Source of the DNA: Variovorax paradoxus
Lineage (GTDB): Bacteria > Pseudomonadota > Gammaproteobacteria > Burkholderiales > Burkholderiaceae_C
Reading direction: 5' to 3'
Assembly: GCF_009498455.1 (NCBI RefSeq)
Contig: NZ_CP045644.1
Location: 3,661,001-3,725,000, forward strand
Length of the DNA: 64,000 nt
The position numbers were made by a program, and so were the translations under genes. Positions 54,908 to 64,000 of the stretch are shown piece after piece. The notes below the pieces were generated by a model that was given only the letters and a program-made list of their open reading frames with translations, ran no database searches and had not been told where the DNA came from. Each line of letters opens with the position of its first letter. Position 1 is the stretch's first letter.

Positions 54908-55010
54908 CCACTTGATTGCCATGCACGGCCAACGAGGCTCCGTGTTTTTCGCTAGCCTCTGCAGAGGCTTGGAGATGAATCGTGCAGCCCGCTCGGCTAC
55001 CTGCAATTTC

Positions 55011-56096
55011 TCAGCCCGCCGCCGCGTGCCGCAACACGTCCGGCTGCGCCATCGCCGGATCCGTCCCCTCGAAGCGCATCTTCGGCAGGAACTGCGGGTA
55101 CTCGCGCTGCATGAAGTCGATGACGCCTTCGCGCACGTTGCAGCGCAGGTCGAAGGCCAGGCCGGAGGTCGCCGCGGTGCAGAGCACGCGGACCTGCATG
55201 GTGCGTTCGGTGGCGTCGGTCACGCGCAGGTTGAAGAAGCGGCCGTCCCACTCGGGCGCGGCCTTCACGATGCGCTCGACCTCGGCGCGCAGCGGTGCCA
55301 GGGGCATGCCGTAGTCCAGGTAGAAGAAGACGGAGCCGAGCAGTTCGGCCGAGTGGCGGGTCCAGTTCTGGAAGGGCTTCTCGATGAAGTAGGTGAGCGG
55401 CAGGATGAGGCGGCGGTCGTCCCAGATGCGCACGACCACGAAGGTGCCGGTGATTTCTTCGACCCGGCCCCATTCGCCTTCGACCACGAGCACGTCGTCG
55501 ATGCGGATCGGCTGCGACAGCGCGATCTGCAGGCCCGCGATGAGGTTGCTGAAGACGGGCTTGGCCGCAAGGCCGGCCACGATGCCGATCACGCCGGCCG
55601 AGGCCAGCAGGCTGGCGCCGACCTGGCGCGCGCCCGGGAAGGTCATGAGCATCATGGCGCCGCCGGCCACCACGACGATCGACATGGCGGTGCGCGCGAG
55701 CACGCGGGTCTGCGTGAGCACGCGGCGCGCCTGCAGGTTGTCGGAGATGTCGGACGGGTGCTGCGCGAGCACGCCGTCGGCAAAGCCGCTGATGGCCTTG
55801 AGCACGAACCAGGTGCTGGCCGCGATGAGCAGCAGCCCCGTGAAATGCCGCACGCTGCCCAGATAGCGCAGGTCTTCGGGCGCCGCCTGCCACACCATCA
55901 TGAGTGCCGTCAGCGGCAGCACCAGCCGCGCGGGGGCGGTGCAGTTGACCACCATCGCATGCACGGCGGGGGCGGGGCGGGTGATCCGCCGCAGGACCAT
56001 GCCACCGATGCGGTGGGCGAGAAGGGCGAGGGGAACGGCGATCAGGGCGGCAATCCAGGTGCCGAACCAGGGGTGTGCAAGGAACTCTTGGGTCAT
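55011..56096 (-). CDS. MscS family mechanosensitive ion channel
   Basis: 361 residues. Four membrane helices lead to the pore helix VGASLLASAGVIGIVAGLAA and the beta domain start FSNLIAGLQIALSQPIRIDD, then VEEITGTFVVVRIWDDRRLI and the C-terminal alpha/beta vestibule. It opens under membrane tension to release solutes. The start overlaps the FUSC stop (TGATG), making it the third gene of the suhB-FUSC-mscS operon. Confidence 0.95.
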   Translation of the reverse strand: MTQEFLAHPWFGTWIAALIAVPLALLAHRIGGMVLRRITRPAPAVHAMVVNCTAPARLVLPLTALMMVWQAAPEDLRYLGSVRHFTGLLLIAASTWFVLKAISGFADGVLAQHPSDISDNLQARRVLTQTRVLARTAMSIVVVAGGAMMLMTFPGARQVGASLLASAGVIGIVAGLAAKPVFSNLIAGLQIALSQPIRIDDVLVVEGEWGRVEEITGTFVVVRIWDDRRLILPLTYFIEKPFQNWTRHSAELLGSVFFYLDYGMPLAPLRAEVERIVKAAPEWDGRFFNLRVTDATERTMQVRVLCTAATSGLAFDLRCNVREGVIDFMQREYPQFLPKMRFEGTDPAMAQPDVLRHAAAG

Positions 56097-58336
56097 CAGG
56101 CGGTGGTGGTCTTTGCTTCTGGGGTGTTGTCGTTCAGTGGTTGAAGAATGCGCGCTGCGTCGTCGCGCAGCTGCGTGGCGAGCGCCGTGGCCAGGTCGAG
56201 CCGGCGCACCAGCCAGGGGCTGATGTCGTTGTCGAACGGGTCAGGCAAGGGAATGGGGCCGCCGACAGTGGTGGCACCCGTGCTCTCGGGGTGAGAGGGC
56301 CCTGCGATCGGAATGGTTCCCAGGGCGGCCTCGATGCGTTGCGCGGTGCGCACGAGCGGGCCTTCGATGTCGCCCGGCGTGAGGCGGTCGCGGCGCAGCA
56401 CGAGCATCGACTTGACGGCGCTGAGCTGCGCGAGCAGCTGGTAGCTGTGGGCCTGCAGATGCTCGAGCGGTTCGAGCGGCGGCTGCACGGCGCGCGGTTC
56501 GGAGAGCGAACGCTGCGTGGCCTGCACCAGCGCCGAAAGGCTGTCGTAGGCCTCGCGGCGCGCAAGCCGCCATTCGAGCTCGGGGCTGCTCTGGATGGCC
56601 TGCAGTTGGCCCAGGCCGAGCGCGAGCCGCGCGTGGCGTGCCTGCGCGGTGAGCACGCGCGCCACGAGCGCCGGGATCTGCGTGCGCTCCCACGAAGGCA
56701 GCACGTAGCAGAAGCCCCAGGCCAGTGCGGCGCCGATGAGCGTGTCGGCGATGCGTTCGAACAGCGCAAAGATGGGCGCCGTGCCGGTGTTCAGCATGTG
56801 GGCCTGCAGCAGGCCCAGCACGGTGGCGGCCACGGCGGTGACGAGGTAGCGCCGCACCGCGAAGCTGTGGGCAATGGCCTGCGCGATGGTCACGCTCACC
56901 AGCAGCATCAGCGCCGAGGGGTGCGCCGACAGCAGGCCCACCGCGAGCACGCAGCCCAGCAGCGTGCCGGCGACGCGACTGTTGCGCCGTTCCAGGGTCT
57001 GCGAGAGGCTGCCGCGCAGCACCACCACGATGGTCAGCAAAATCCAGTAGTCGTGCGAACCCCAGGGCATCGACACGGCGATGCCGTAGCCGGCCGCGAT
57101 GGCCAGCGCCGCACGAATGGCGTGGCGCAGCGGCGGCGCGTCCCAGCGCCACAGCGCGAGAAAAGGGCGCAGCGACCAGTCGGTCGGGCTCACGAAGAGC
57201 TGCCAGTTGGCGCGCACCACGGCCAGGTTGGGCTCGACGTCGCCGCGCGCCATGGCCGCGAGGCGCAGCACCTCGTCGTTGATGTGGCCAATGCGGCTGG
57301 CCAGGCCGCGCGCGAGCATGGCGGCCGACGGGCCCATCTGGCCGTGCGTGTCTTCGTCGTCGGCCGTCACGTGGATGGCGGCCAGGCGCGGCCGGCGGTC
57401 GGCCACGGCGGCGGGGTGGCGGCGCATGAGCAGCGCATCGGCCAGGCCGGTGGTTTCGTCGGCCAGCTCTTCGAGGATGCGGCGCATCTCGACCAGCGCC
57501 TGGGCGTGCGACGGATGGGCGCGCAGGGCATCGAGGTCGAGTTCGCTGGCGAGCAGCTGGTCGCGCATCTCGAGCACGATGACGAGCATGCCGGCCATCC
57601 GCTGGCGGCGCGGCGTGCGCGGCGACTCGAGCACGATGTCGCGCGTGGCCTGGAGCTGGTCGGCCAGCGCGGCCTGCTCACGCAGCAACTGGCCCAGCAA
57701 AGAGGCGGGGGTGTCACGGATGTCGCGGGTTTCGTCCTGCGGCGTGAACTGGCTGGCCTCGGTGCGCATGAGCGCGGCCAGCGAAAACAGCACGTCGGCG
57801 ATCGACTGCGTGCGATAGCGCCCGTTGAGCAGCAGGTTGGCCAGCGTGGCCCACACCACGTACAGGCCGGCGCCCAGGCCGAACTCGGTGGTGCGTGCGA
57901 TGGCGTCGGACAGCCCGGCGGGGGCCGGCGTGGCCATGGAGAAGATCATCGAGAACATCACCGCGATGGCGATGGGAATGCCGCGCTTGCCCCAGGCCAT
58001 GGCCACGAAGGCCATGAAGGTGGCGGGCACCAGCAGCAGCCCGAGGCGGATCGGTGCGCCGTGCAGCATCTGCACCGCGAAGAACAGCGGCAGGCCGATG
58101 AGCGGCGCCGGCAGCATCTGCAAAAACTTGCCGCGGCGCGGGCCGGGCAGGTCGGGCGGTGCCGTGACGATCACGCCAGTGGCGGCGGCCGAGGCGGCCA
58201 GGGTGCCCAGCCACAGGTGCACCCCGCCCGAGATCACGAGCAGGCCGAGCGCGACGGTGAGCCCGCTCGCGACGTAGTGGCTCAGCGCAATGCGCAACGC
58301 CGCGCGAACCCGCGCGGCGGCGCCCGGCCCCGTCAT
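56096..58336 (-). CDS. FUSC family inner membrane protein (YccS-like)
   Basis: 746 residues from ATG 58336, overlapping the suhB stop (TGATG). Two sets of membrane helices (about 12-165 and 400-540) enclose a large helical cytoplasmic domain, the YccS/FUSC layout. The second block has the motif WILLTIVVVLRGSLSQTLER and RVAGTLLGCVLAVGLL. Family members such as AaeB are thought to export aromatic acids; the C-terminal extension is long and acidic. Confidence 0.92.
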   Translation of the reverse strand: MTGPGAAARVRAALRIALSHYVASGLTVALGLLVISGGVHLWLGTLAASAAATGVIVTAPPDLPGPRRGKFLQMLPAPLIGLPLFFAVQMLHGAPIRLGLLLVPATFMAFVAMAWGKRGIPIAIAVMFSMIFSMATPAPAGLSDAIARTTEFGLGAGLYVVWATLANLLLNGRYRTQSIADVLFSLAALMRTEASQFTPQDETRDIRDTPASLLGQLLREQAALADQLQATRDIVLESPRTPRRQRMAGMLVIVLEMRDQLLASELDLDALRAHPSHAQALVEMRRILEELADETTGLADALLMRRHPAAVADRRPRLAAIHVTADDEDTHGQMGPSAAMLARGLASRIGHINDEVLRLAAMARGDVEPNLAVVRANWQLFVSPTDWSLRPFLALWRWDAPPLRHAIRAALAIAAGYGIAVSMPWGSHDYWILLTIVVVLRGSLSQTLERRNSRVAGTLLGCVLAVGLLSAHPSALMLLVSVTIAQAIAHSFAVRRYLVTAVAATVLGLLQAHMLNTGTAPIFALFERIADTLIGAALAWGFCYVLPSWERTQIPALVARVLTAQARHARLALGLGQLQAIQSSPELEWRLARREAYDSLSALVQATQRSLSEPRAVQPPLEPLEHLQAHSYQLLAQLSAVKSMLVLRRDRLTPGDIEGPLVRTAQRIEAALGTIPIAGPSHPESTGATTVGGPIPLPDPFDNDISPWLVRRLDLATALATQLRDDAARILQPLNDNTPEAKTTTA

Positions 58337-59388
58337 CACTTGGCGGAGGCGTCGCCCTCGGCGGGCGCCTCGCGCTTGATGCGGGTGAGCTTGCGCGGGG
58401 CGGCCGGCGCGGCGGGTGCAGCCGCGGGGGCTTCCACGCTGCCGTCGAGCGAGGCGGCGGTCTGGTCGGTCACGGTGCTGCGGGCGTACAGGTCGGTCGA
58501 GGCGTCGTCGGGCGTCGAGCGGGTCGAGGCCGACACGGCGCGCACGCGGTCGCTGGCGCGCAGCTTGTCGTCCACGTTGGCGAACTTGGAGTACTTGGCG
58601 AGCAGCGGCACCAGCTGGCCGTACACGCGCGGGGCGCCGGCCAGGCATTCACGCTGGTCGAGGAAGTCGGGCTCGCCCGTGAAGTTGCCGATGAGACCAC
58701 CGGCCTCGGTCACCAGCAGCGAGCCGGCGGCCACGTCCCAGGGGTTCAGGCCGGTTTCGAAGAAGCCGTCGGTGAAGCCGGCGGCCACGTAGGCCAGGTC
58801 GAGCGCAGCGGCGCCGGGGCGGCGCAGGCCGGCCATGCGGGGCATCATGTCCGCCATGATGGCCAGGTACTGCTTGAAGTTGTCACCGGTGCGGAACGGG
58901 AAGCCGGTGGAAATGAGGCACTCGCTGAGCTTCACGCGCTTGGACACGCGGATGCGGCGCTCGTTCATGTAGGCGCCGCGGCCCTTGGTGGCTGTGAACA
59001 GGTCGTTGCGCGACGGGTCGAAAACGACCGCCTGCTCGATCTTGCCGCGCACCGACAGCGCGATCGACACGCAGTAGACCGGGAAGCCGTGGATGAAATT
59101 GGTGGTGCCGTCGAGCGGATCGATGATCCAGACGAATTCGGAGTCTTTGGCACCGTATTCGGTGCCCGATTCTTCGGCCAGGATGCCGTGCCCCGGGTAC
59201 GCGCCCAGTAAGGTCTCGATGATGACCTTCTCGCTGGCGTGATCGACTTCGGTGACGAAGTCGTTGACCTGCTTCTGGGAGATGCGCACGGCCTCGACGT
59301 CGAGGGCAGCGCGATTGATGATGGCGCCGGCGGCGCGTGCGGCCTTGACGGCCACATTGAGCATAGGATGCAGGTTGGGGGACGACAT
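58336..59388 (-). CDS. suhB: Inositol-1-monophosphatase SuhB with C-terminal extension
   Basis: 350 residues from ATG 59388. The metal motifs are [24 protein letters not shown] and [18 protein letters not shown]. SuhB hydrolyses inositol phosphates and also binds the NusA/NusG rRNA antitermination complex. The usual protein is about 270 residues; here about 80 extra residues rich in Ala, Ser and Pro, ending in a Lys/Arg/Asp mix ([15 protein letters not shown]), are added. It is divergent from trmJ and leads the FUSC-mscS operon. Confidence 0.94.
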   Translation of the reverse strand: MSSPNLHPMLNVAVKAARAAGAIINRAALDVEAVRISQKQVNDFVTEVDHASEKVIIETLLGAYPGHGILAEESGTEYGAKDSEFVWIIDPLDGTTNFIHGFPVYCVSIALSVRGKIEQAVVFDPSRNDLFTATKGRGAYMNERRIRVSKRVKLSECLISTGFPFRTGDNFKQYLAIMADMMPRMAGLRRPGAAALDLAYVAAGFTDGFFETGLNPWDVAAGSLLVTEAGGLIGNFTGEPDFLDQRECLAGAPRVYGQLVPLLAKYSKFANVDDKLRASDRVRAVSASTRSTPDDASTDLYARSTVTDQTAASLDGSVEAPAAAPAAPAAPRKLTRIKREAPAEGDASAK

Positions 59389-59520
59389 TCTGGATTGTGA
59401 GAAGAACGGGTGGGAGAGGTCCCCAAGAGTGCAATCTGGGCGACCCTGCGGCCCGGCGATGCGGGCGGCGAGAATCGGGCATTTTACCGGCTCAGGCCGT
59501 TTGTGTCTTCCCCACCCGTC

Positions 59521-60252
59521 ATGCGCACCCGTTTCATCCTCATCCAGACCAGCCACGCCGGCAATGTGGGCGCCGCCGCCCGCGCCATGAAGACCATGGG
59601 TTTCGACGACCTGGTGCTGGTGACGCCCCGCTGGGCCAACGTGCTGCGGCGCGAGGAAACCATCCAGCGCGCCAGCGGCGCCCTGGACGTGCTGAACAAC
59701 GCGCGCATCGTCGAGACGCTCGATGAAGCGCTCGACGGCGTGACCCACCTGTGCGCCACCGCCATGATCCCGCGCGACTTCGGCCCGCCCACGCGCACGC
59801 CGCGCGAGCACCTGGAGCCGCTGGGCAAGCAGGGCGACCAGCACGTGGCGTTCCTGTTCGGTTCCGAGCGCTTCGGCATGCGCAACGAGGACGTCTACCG
59901 CTGCAACGTGGCGCTGACCATTCCCACCGACCCGAAGTTCGGCTCGCTCAACCTGGGCGCGGCCATCCAGGTGGTGGCCTACGAATGGCGCCTGGCGCTG
60001 GGCGGCTACGGCGTGCGCGAGGCCATCGCGCCGGTGCAGGCGGCCGACGCGCAGGCCGTGGCCGGCATGCTCGACCACTGGGAGCGCTCGCTGGTCGACA
60101 TCGGCTTTCTCGACCCGGCGGCGCCCAAGAAGCTCATGCCGCGGCTGCAGCAACTGTTCAATCGCGCGCAGCCCACGCCTGAGGAAATCCACATCCTGCG
60201 CGGCATTGCCAAGGCCATGAGCGACGCGACCCGGCCGCCGCGCGGCAGCTGA
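59521..60252 (+). CDS. trmJ: tRNA (cytidine/uridine-32-2'-O-)-methyltransferase TrmJ
   Basis: 243 residues. SPOUT fold with the early [20 protein letters not shown], central [20 protein letters not shown] and the knot motif [20 protein letters not shown]. It methylates ribose 32 in tRNA anticodon loops. The start ATG 59521 is preferred to upstream in-frame starts because the conserved domain begins directly there. Divergent from suhB, an order common in beta- and gammaproteobacteria. Confidence 0.93.
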   Translation: MRTRFILIQTSHAGNVGAAARAMKTMGFDDLVLVTPRWANVLRREETIQRASGALDVLNNARIVETLDEALDGVTHLCATAMIPRDFGPPTRTPREHLEPLGKQGDQHVAFLFGSERFGMRNEDVYRCNVALTIPTDPKFGSLNLGAAIQVVAYEWRLALGGYGVREAIAPVQAADAQAVAGMLDHWERSLVDIGFLDPAAPKKLMPRLQQLFNRAQPTPEEIHILRGIAKAMSDATRPPRGS

Positions 60253-60294
60253 GCCGCCGCAAAACCCCATCGCGCGTACGCGAAGACGCCCGGC

Positions 60295-60324
60295 TTTAGA
60301 CTGCCCGGCCCCTATCGATATAAC
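60295..60324 (+). promoter_or_regulatory. Candidate cysE promoter
   Basis: TATAAC (60319-60324) resembles a -10 hexamer and TTTAGA (60295-60300) a weak -35, 18 bases apart, 16 bp before the cysE ATG. The short leader leaves only a weak ribosome site (AAAGG). Confidence 0.35.
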
Positions 60325-60340
60325 GACAACAAAGGCAGCG

Positions 60341-61111
60341 ATGTTCTCTCGCCTGCGCGCCGACATCCGGTGCATCCTCGAACGCGACCCCGCCGCCCGC
60401 AGCGCCTGGGAAGTGATCACGGTCTATCCCGGCTTCCACGCCGTGGTGCTGCACCGTTGGGCGCACGCCTGTTGGACCCACGGTTTCAAGTGGCCGGCCC
60501 GCTTCATCGCGCATTGCGCACGCTGGCTCACGGGCATCGAGATCCACCCGGCCGCCAAGCTCGGTGAGCGCGTGTTCTTCGACCATGCCATGGGCGTGGT
60601 GGTCGGCGAAACCGCCGAGATCGGCGACGGCTGCACCATCTACCAGGGCGTGACCTTGGGCGGCACCTCGCTCTACAAGGGCACCAAGCGCCATCCGACG
60701 CTGGGCAAGAACGTGGTCGTGAGCGCGGGCGCCAAGGTGCTGGGCGGCTTCGTCGTCGGCGACGGCGCCAAGATCGGCAGCAACGCCGTGGTCATCAAGC
60801 CGGTGCCGGCCGGGGCGACCGCGGTGGGCATTCCCGCGCGCATCATCCCGTCGAAAGAGGGCGAGAGCGCCGACGTGTCCGCGCCGCAGAAGTTCACGGC
60901 CTACGGCATCACGCAGGACGACGACCCGCTGAGCCAGGCCATGCGCGGGCTGATCGACAACGCGTCGAGCCAGGAGCACCAGATCGCGCTCTTGTGGCAG
61001 GCCATCGAGAAGCTGTCGGCGCAGCCGGGCACGAAGGACTGCGTGCCTGGCGATGCGGCGCGCGGCGAGAGCTTCGAGGCCGACAAGCTCACGCAGCTCA
61101 TCGGCAAGTAG
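60341..61111 (+). CDS. cysE: Serine O-acetyltransferase CysE
   Basis: 256 residues, the short (NifP/CysE) form. The N-terminal helical region is followed by left-handed hexapeptide repeats ([60 protein letters not shown]). The catalytic His is in FFDHAMG and the acetyl-CoA site in [14 protein letters not shown]. It makes O-acetylserine, the first step of cysteine synthesis. The tail beyond residue 175 is longer than in many homologues. Confidence 0.95.
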   Translation: MFSRLRADIRCILERDPAARSAWEVITVYPGFHAVVLHRWAHACWTHGFKWPARFIAHCARWLTGIEIHPAAKLGERVFFDHAMGVVVGETAEIGDGCTIYQGVTLGGTSLYKGTKRHPTLGKNVVVSAGAKVLGGFVVGDGAKIGSNAVVIKPVPAGATAVGIPARIIPSKEGESADVSAPQKFTAYGITQDDDPLSQAMRGLIDNASSQEHQIALLWQAIEKLSAQPGTKDCVPGDAARGESFEADKLTQLIGK

Positions 61112-61202
61112 AAGAGGGAGAGGGGGGGGCGGGGTCGCGCCGGCGGTGGCCGGCTTCGAGGGGACAATCGAGGAAACCCTCCTCGACACAAGACCCACGA
61201 CC

Positions 61203-62327
61203 ATGCCCCGCCTCGACGACCCCCTCCATGACGCCGAAGTCGGCTCCCGCGACAGCACGCTCGACACCACCCGCATCGACGACGTGCGCATCGGCGCCGT
61301 GCGTCCCCTCATGACCCCCGCGCTGCTGCAGGAGCGCGTGCCCGTGCGCGACAACACGCTCGCGCTGGTCGAAGGCAGCCGCGCGGCCATTGCCGACGTG
61401 CTGCACGGCCGCGACGACCGGCTGGTGGTGGTGGTCGGCCCGTGCTCCATCCACGACCACGACCAGGCCATCGAATATGCACAGCGCCTGAAGAAGGTGG
61501 CCGATTCGCTGCAGGACGACCTGGTCATCGTGATGCGCGCCTACTTCGAGAAGCCGCGCACCACCGTCGGCTGGAAGGGCTACATCAACGACCCGCACCT
61601 GGACGGCAGCTTTGCCATCAACGAAGGCCTGGAGCGCGCGCGGCGCCTGCTGCTGGAGCTGACCACGCTGGGCCTGCCGACCGGCACCGAGTTTCTCGAC
61701 CTGCTGAGCCCGCAGTTCATTGCCGACCTGATCGCCTGGGGCGCCATCGGCGCGCGCACCACCGAGAGCCAGAGCCACCGGCAGCTGGCGTCGGGCCTGA
61801 GCTGCCCGGTCGGTTTCAAGAACGGCACCGACGGCAGCGTGAAGGTGGCGGCCGACGCCATTCTTGCGGCCCGCGCGCCGCATGCCTTCATGGGCATGAC
61901 CAAGATGGGCATGGCCGCGATCTTCGAGACACGCGGCAATGACGACTGCCACGTGATCCTGCGCGGCGGCAAGGCGCCCAACTATTCGGCGGCCGATGTC
62001 GCGTCGAGCTGCGAGGCGCTGCTGGCGAACGGCCTGCGCCCGCAAGTGATGGTCGACGTGTCGCACGGCAACAGCAGCAAGCAGCACCAGCGGCAGATCG
62101 TGGTCGCCGAAGACGTGGCCGCCCAGATCGCGGCCGGCGAGCGGCGCATCACGGGGATCATGATCGAGAGCCATCTCGAAGAAGGCCGGCAGGACCTGAA
62201 GCCCGGCGTCGCGCTGAAGCACGGCGTGTCGATCACCGACGCCTGCATCGGCTTTGCGCAGACGGTGCCGGTGCTCGAAGGGCTGGCGTCGGCGGTGAAG
62301 GCGCGGCGGCGGCTGGCAACGGCCTGA
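61203..62327 (+). CDS. aroG: 3-deoxy-7-phosphoheptulonate (DAHP) synthase, class I
   Basis: 374 residues from ATG 61203. Class I AroFGH motifs: LVVVVGPCSIHDHDQAIEYA, VMRAYFEKPRTTVGWKGYIN, GARTTESQSHRQLASGLS, PVGFKNGTDGSVKVA and MVDVSHGNSSKQHQRQ. It condenses phosphoenolpyruvate and erythrose 4-phosphate at the entry to aromatic amino acid synthesis. Which amino acid inhibits it cannot be told from these motifs alone. It is followed by a G/C-rich hairpin. Confidence 0.95.
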   Translation: MPRLDDPLHDAEVGSRDSTLDTTRIDDVRIGAVRPLMTPALLQERVPVRDNTLALVEGSRAAIADVLHGRDDRLVVVVGPCSIHDHDQAIEYAQRLKKVADSLQDDLVIVMRAYFEKPRTTVGWKGYINDPHLDGSFAINEGLERARRLLLELTTLGLPTGTEFLDLLSPQFIADLIAWGAIGARTTESQSHRQLASGLSCPVGFKNGTDGSVKVAADAILAARAPHAFMGMTKMGMAAIFETRGNDDCHVILRGGKAPNYSAADVASSCEALLANGLRPQVMVDVSHGNSSKQHQRQIVVAEDVAAQIAAGERRITGIMIESHLEEGRQDLKPGVALKHGVSITDACIGFAQTVPVLEGLASAVKARRRLATA

Positions 62328-62434
62328 GACCGGCGAGGCGCAGGGGCACTCGCGGCCGCTTCGGGCTGGGCTGCGGCCTGGCGCGCCCGTGAAGGCTGCG
62401 CGCTTCGCATAGCCGGATCAAGGAGACGAGGGCG

Positions 62435-62462
62435 CCCCGGCAGCCGCCGAGCCCCGCCGGGG
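62435..62462 (+). terminator. Hairpin downstream of aroG
   Basis: CCCCGGC pairs perfectly with GCCGGGG across a 14-base loop, 107 bp after the aroG stop, followed by TTGAAATT. A modest T-content makes it a possible but not textbook intrinsic terminator. Otherwise the 62328-62737 gap holds no gene. Confidence 0.4.
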
Positions 62463-62662
62463 TTGAAATTCACTTCGGCAACGGGCGTTCGGCCACGTCA
62501 TGCACCCATTCCGTGCACGCATGCGACCCTTGAACTGTTGGCAAAATGTAAACAAAGCAAACAGTTTTCCAATTGTTACGAGAACTACATCACGAAACTT
62601 GAGCCCGGCCTCCATGGATCTGAGGGCCAACGGACCGGTTGTGGGGCATCCTTGCGCCACTT

Positions 62663-62692
62663 TGTAATCAAATAGTTTAAAAAATGATTACA
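62663..62692. promoter_or_regulatory. Inverted repeat upstream of the pilin gene
   Basis: TGTAATCA and TGATTACA form a perfect 8-bp dyad with a 14-base AT-rich spacer (AATAGTTTAAAAAA), 46 bp before the pilin ATG. Spacing by about two helical turns suggests a dimeric regulator site in the promoter. Confidence 0.45.
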
Positions 62693-62737
62693 CAAACCCG
62701 GTTCACAGGTCTTATTCATTACATTTGGAGCGCCCTC

Positions 62738-63262
62738 ATGTTCAAGCACGCAGTCGCCGCGGCGGTTACCGCCACCCTCGCTTTCGCATCCGGTTCAGCC
62801 TTGGCTGAGACGGCCGGTGCCAGCTTTCAGGTCAAGATGACCATCGTCAAGAGTTGTTCGGTGACGGCCGGCAGCGGCTCCGACATCAGCCTGGGCACGT
62901 CCGTGCTGCCCACGGCCATCGACCAGACGGGCAACAACACCATCTCGGTCACCTGCTCCAAGACCACGCCGTACACCGTCGGTTTGCTGCCTTCGTCGGG
63001 CAACGGCGGAACGGCCAACGGCACGGGCGCCATGTCGTCCGTCGCCAATTCGGCCACCAACACCGACAAGGTGCCCTACGCGCTGTACGCCAACTCGGGC
63101 AACAGCACCGTGTGGGGCAACACCACCGGCACCGGCGCCAATGTCGTCGGCGGCTCGGGCACCGGTGCGGCGATCACCCACACGGTCTACGCCAAGAACA
63201 CCAACGCCAACTTCACGCCGGACAGCTACGCCGACACCGTGACCGTGACGGTCACGTACTGA
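62738..63262 (+). CDS. Spore coat U (SCPU) domain pilin, Csu-type
   Basis: 174 residues from ATG 62738 with GGAG seven to ten bases upstream; the in-frame ATG at 62684 lies before the promoter-like dyad. Signal peptide cut near SALAETA. SCPU features are ASFQVKMTIVKSCSVTAGSG, the paired Cys (CSVT and VTCS) and the C-terminal YADTVTVTVTY donor-like strand. Such proteins are subunits of archaic chaperone-usher (Csu) pili used in surface attachment. The chaperone gene follows 14 bp later. Confidence 0.93.
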   Translation: MFKHAVAAAVTATLAFASGSALAETAGASFQVKMTIVKSCSVTAGSGSDISLGTSVLPTAIDQTGNNTISVTCSKTTPYTVGLLPSSGNGGTANGTGAMSSVANSATNTDKVPYALYANSGNSTVWGNTTGTGANVVGGSGTGAAITHTVYAKNTNANFTPDSYADTVTVTVTY

Positions 63263-63276
63263 GCCCGCGCTGAATC

Positions 63277-64000
63277 GTGAGACGTGCACTTGCCATCGGG
63301 GGACTGTGGAGCGCATGCCTGCTCGGCGGCGGTGCGGTCCAGGCGGCCGGCCTGCAGGTCTCGCCTGTCACCCTGACGCTCGCGCCGACACGGCAGGGCG
63401 ACGGGCTCTGGCTGAGCAACACGGGGACGGCGCCGCTCGATGCGCAGATCCGCGTCTTCCGATGGACGCAGGTCGATGGACAGGACCGCACGGAGCCGGC
63501 GGACGGACTGGTCGTCAGTCCGCCCCTGCTGCAACTGCCCGTCAACGGACGTCAACTGGTGCGCGTGATCCGCAACGGCCCGCCGCCCGCGGGTGCGGCG
63601 GAAGAGGCCTACCGCGTGCTGGTGGACGAACTGCCCGTGCCCCAGGCGGCGGGCGCGGCGGCCGATGGCAAGAAGAGCAACCTGAACTTCGTGATGCGGC
63701 ACTCGCTGCCCATCTTCGTCGCGCCGGCAGGCGCAGAGCCGGTCCCCGCGCAGTTGCGCTGGAGCCTGCGCCGCGAGGACGGCAAGGCCGTGCTGGAAGT
63801 CAGCAACAGCGGCGGCGTGCATGCCCAGCTGGCTGACCTTGTATTCACCGGCGCGGACGGCCGTGCCGTCAGCGCCTACAACGGTTTGCTGGGCTATGTG
63901 CTGCCCGGCGCCACCATGCGCTGGCCGCTGAAGACACTGCCTGCCGCGGTGTCGGGCGCGGGTCGCTGGCAGGTCATGATCGATGGCAGAAACACAGCCG
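63277..64000 (+). CDS. Periplasmic fimbrial chaperone, PapD-like (partial at window end)
   Basis: From GTG 63277 the frame stays open to the window end (241 codons). Signal peptide ends near AVQAAGLQ. PapD-like features: LQVSPVTLTLAPTRQGDGLW with LSNTGTAPLDAQIRVFRWTQ, then PLLQLPVNGRQLVRVIRNGP and YRVLVDELPVP. It should fold the SCPU pilins in the periplasm; an usher gene is expected beyond the window. Confidence 0.92.
   Translation, partial: MRRALAIGGLWSACLLGGGAVQAAGLQVSPVTLTLAPTRQGDGLWLSNTGTAPLDAQIRVFRWTQVDGQDRTEPADGLVVSPPLLQLPVNGRQLVRVIRNGPPPAGAAEEAYRVLVDELPVPQAAGAAADGKKSNLNFVMRHSLPIFVAPAGAEPVPAQLRWSLRREDGKAVLEVSNSGGVHAQLADLVFTGADGRAVSAYNGLLGYVLPGATMRWPLKTLPAAVSGAGRWQVMIDGRNTA

Noticed and set aside
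54654..56144. A 496-codon plus-strand frame over the MscS gene
   Set aside because: Arg/His/Gly-rich shadow of the mscS reading frame.

Overview
The window reads as chromosomal DNA of a high-GC betaproteobacterium of the Comamonadaceae type, most like Variovorax. The evidence is the strong GC bias at third codon positions, four tripartite-tricarboxylate (Bug) periplasmic receptors without nearby membrane subunits, a P450 of the CYP116B type, an ECF42 sigma factor and DUF4148/FUSC/MscS housekeeping neighbours. Genus is inferred from gene content; no 16S or tRNA gene was seen.

Layout. 1-4.5 kb: IclR regulator (cut by the window edge) divergent from a Bug receptor and a self-sufficient P450 (heme-reductase-ferredoxin fusion), then azurin. 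4.5-9.75 kb (minus): ECF42-type sigma factor, DGPF/YCII protein, SDR, then a NarL-type response regulator and histidine kinase. 9.9-16.9 kb: MOSC protein, alpha/beta hydrolase, Anbu-type proteasome-like peptidase, mutS, two unknown genes, CorA. 17-18.5 kb: a PadR regulator with a His-rich N-terminus plus siderophore-interacting ferric reductase (NfeR/NfeF-like). 18.6-21.8 kb: AraC-type response regulator and a 7TM histidine kinase. 22.4-34 kb: a 2,074-residue repeat adhesin with its type I secretion system (outer-membrane TolC, ABC ATPase, HlyD) and a BamE-like lipoprotein-type gene. 34.5-42.4 kb: lower-GC accessory region with a 37-residue membrane peptide, an orphan histidine kinase, a small unknown gene and a complete four-gene Qat anti-phage operon (KAP ATPase, QatB, QueC-like, TatD-like), followed by a fragment of an OLD/RecF-type ATPase.

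42.5-48.7 kb: sulfatase and three Bug receptors with MarR and LysR (PcaQ-like) regulators, probably organic sulfate or aromatic acid use. 48.8-53.5 kb: TetR-DUF418, SUFU-domain, TfoX-N, LysE exporter with divergent Lrp, DUF4148. 53.7-54.9 kb: a lower-GC NylB/beta-lactamase-type hydrolase. 55-62.3 kb: suhB-FUSC-MscS operon (minus) divergent from trmJ, cysE and aroG. 62.7-64 kb: start of a Csu-type (SCPU) chaperone-usher pilus operon, cut by the window end.

The best candidate for a discrete biological system is the Qat operon. It is already a described defence system, but its context here (orphan kinase, ATPase remnant, composition break) is worth inspection. Less described are the C-terminal helical module shared by two histidine kinases, the SDR lacking its catalytic lysine inside an ECF42 operon, and Anbu standing alone behind mutS.
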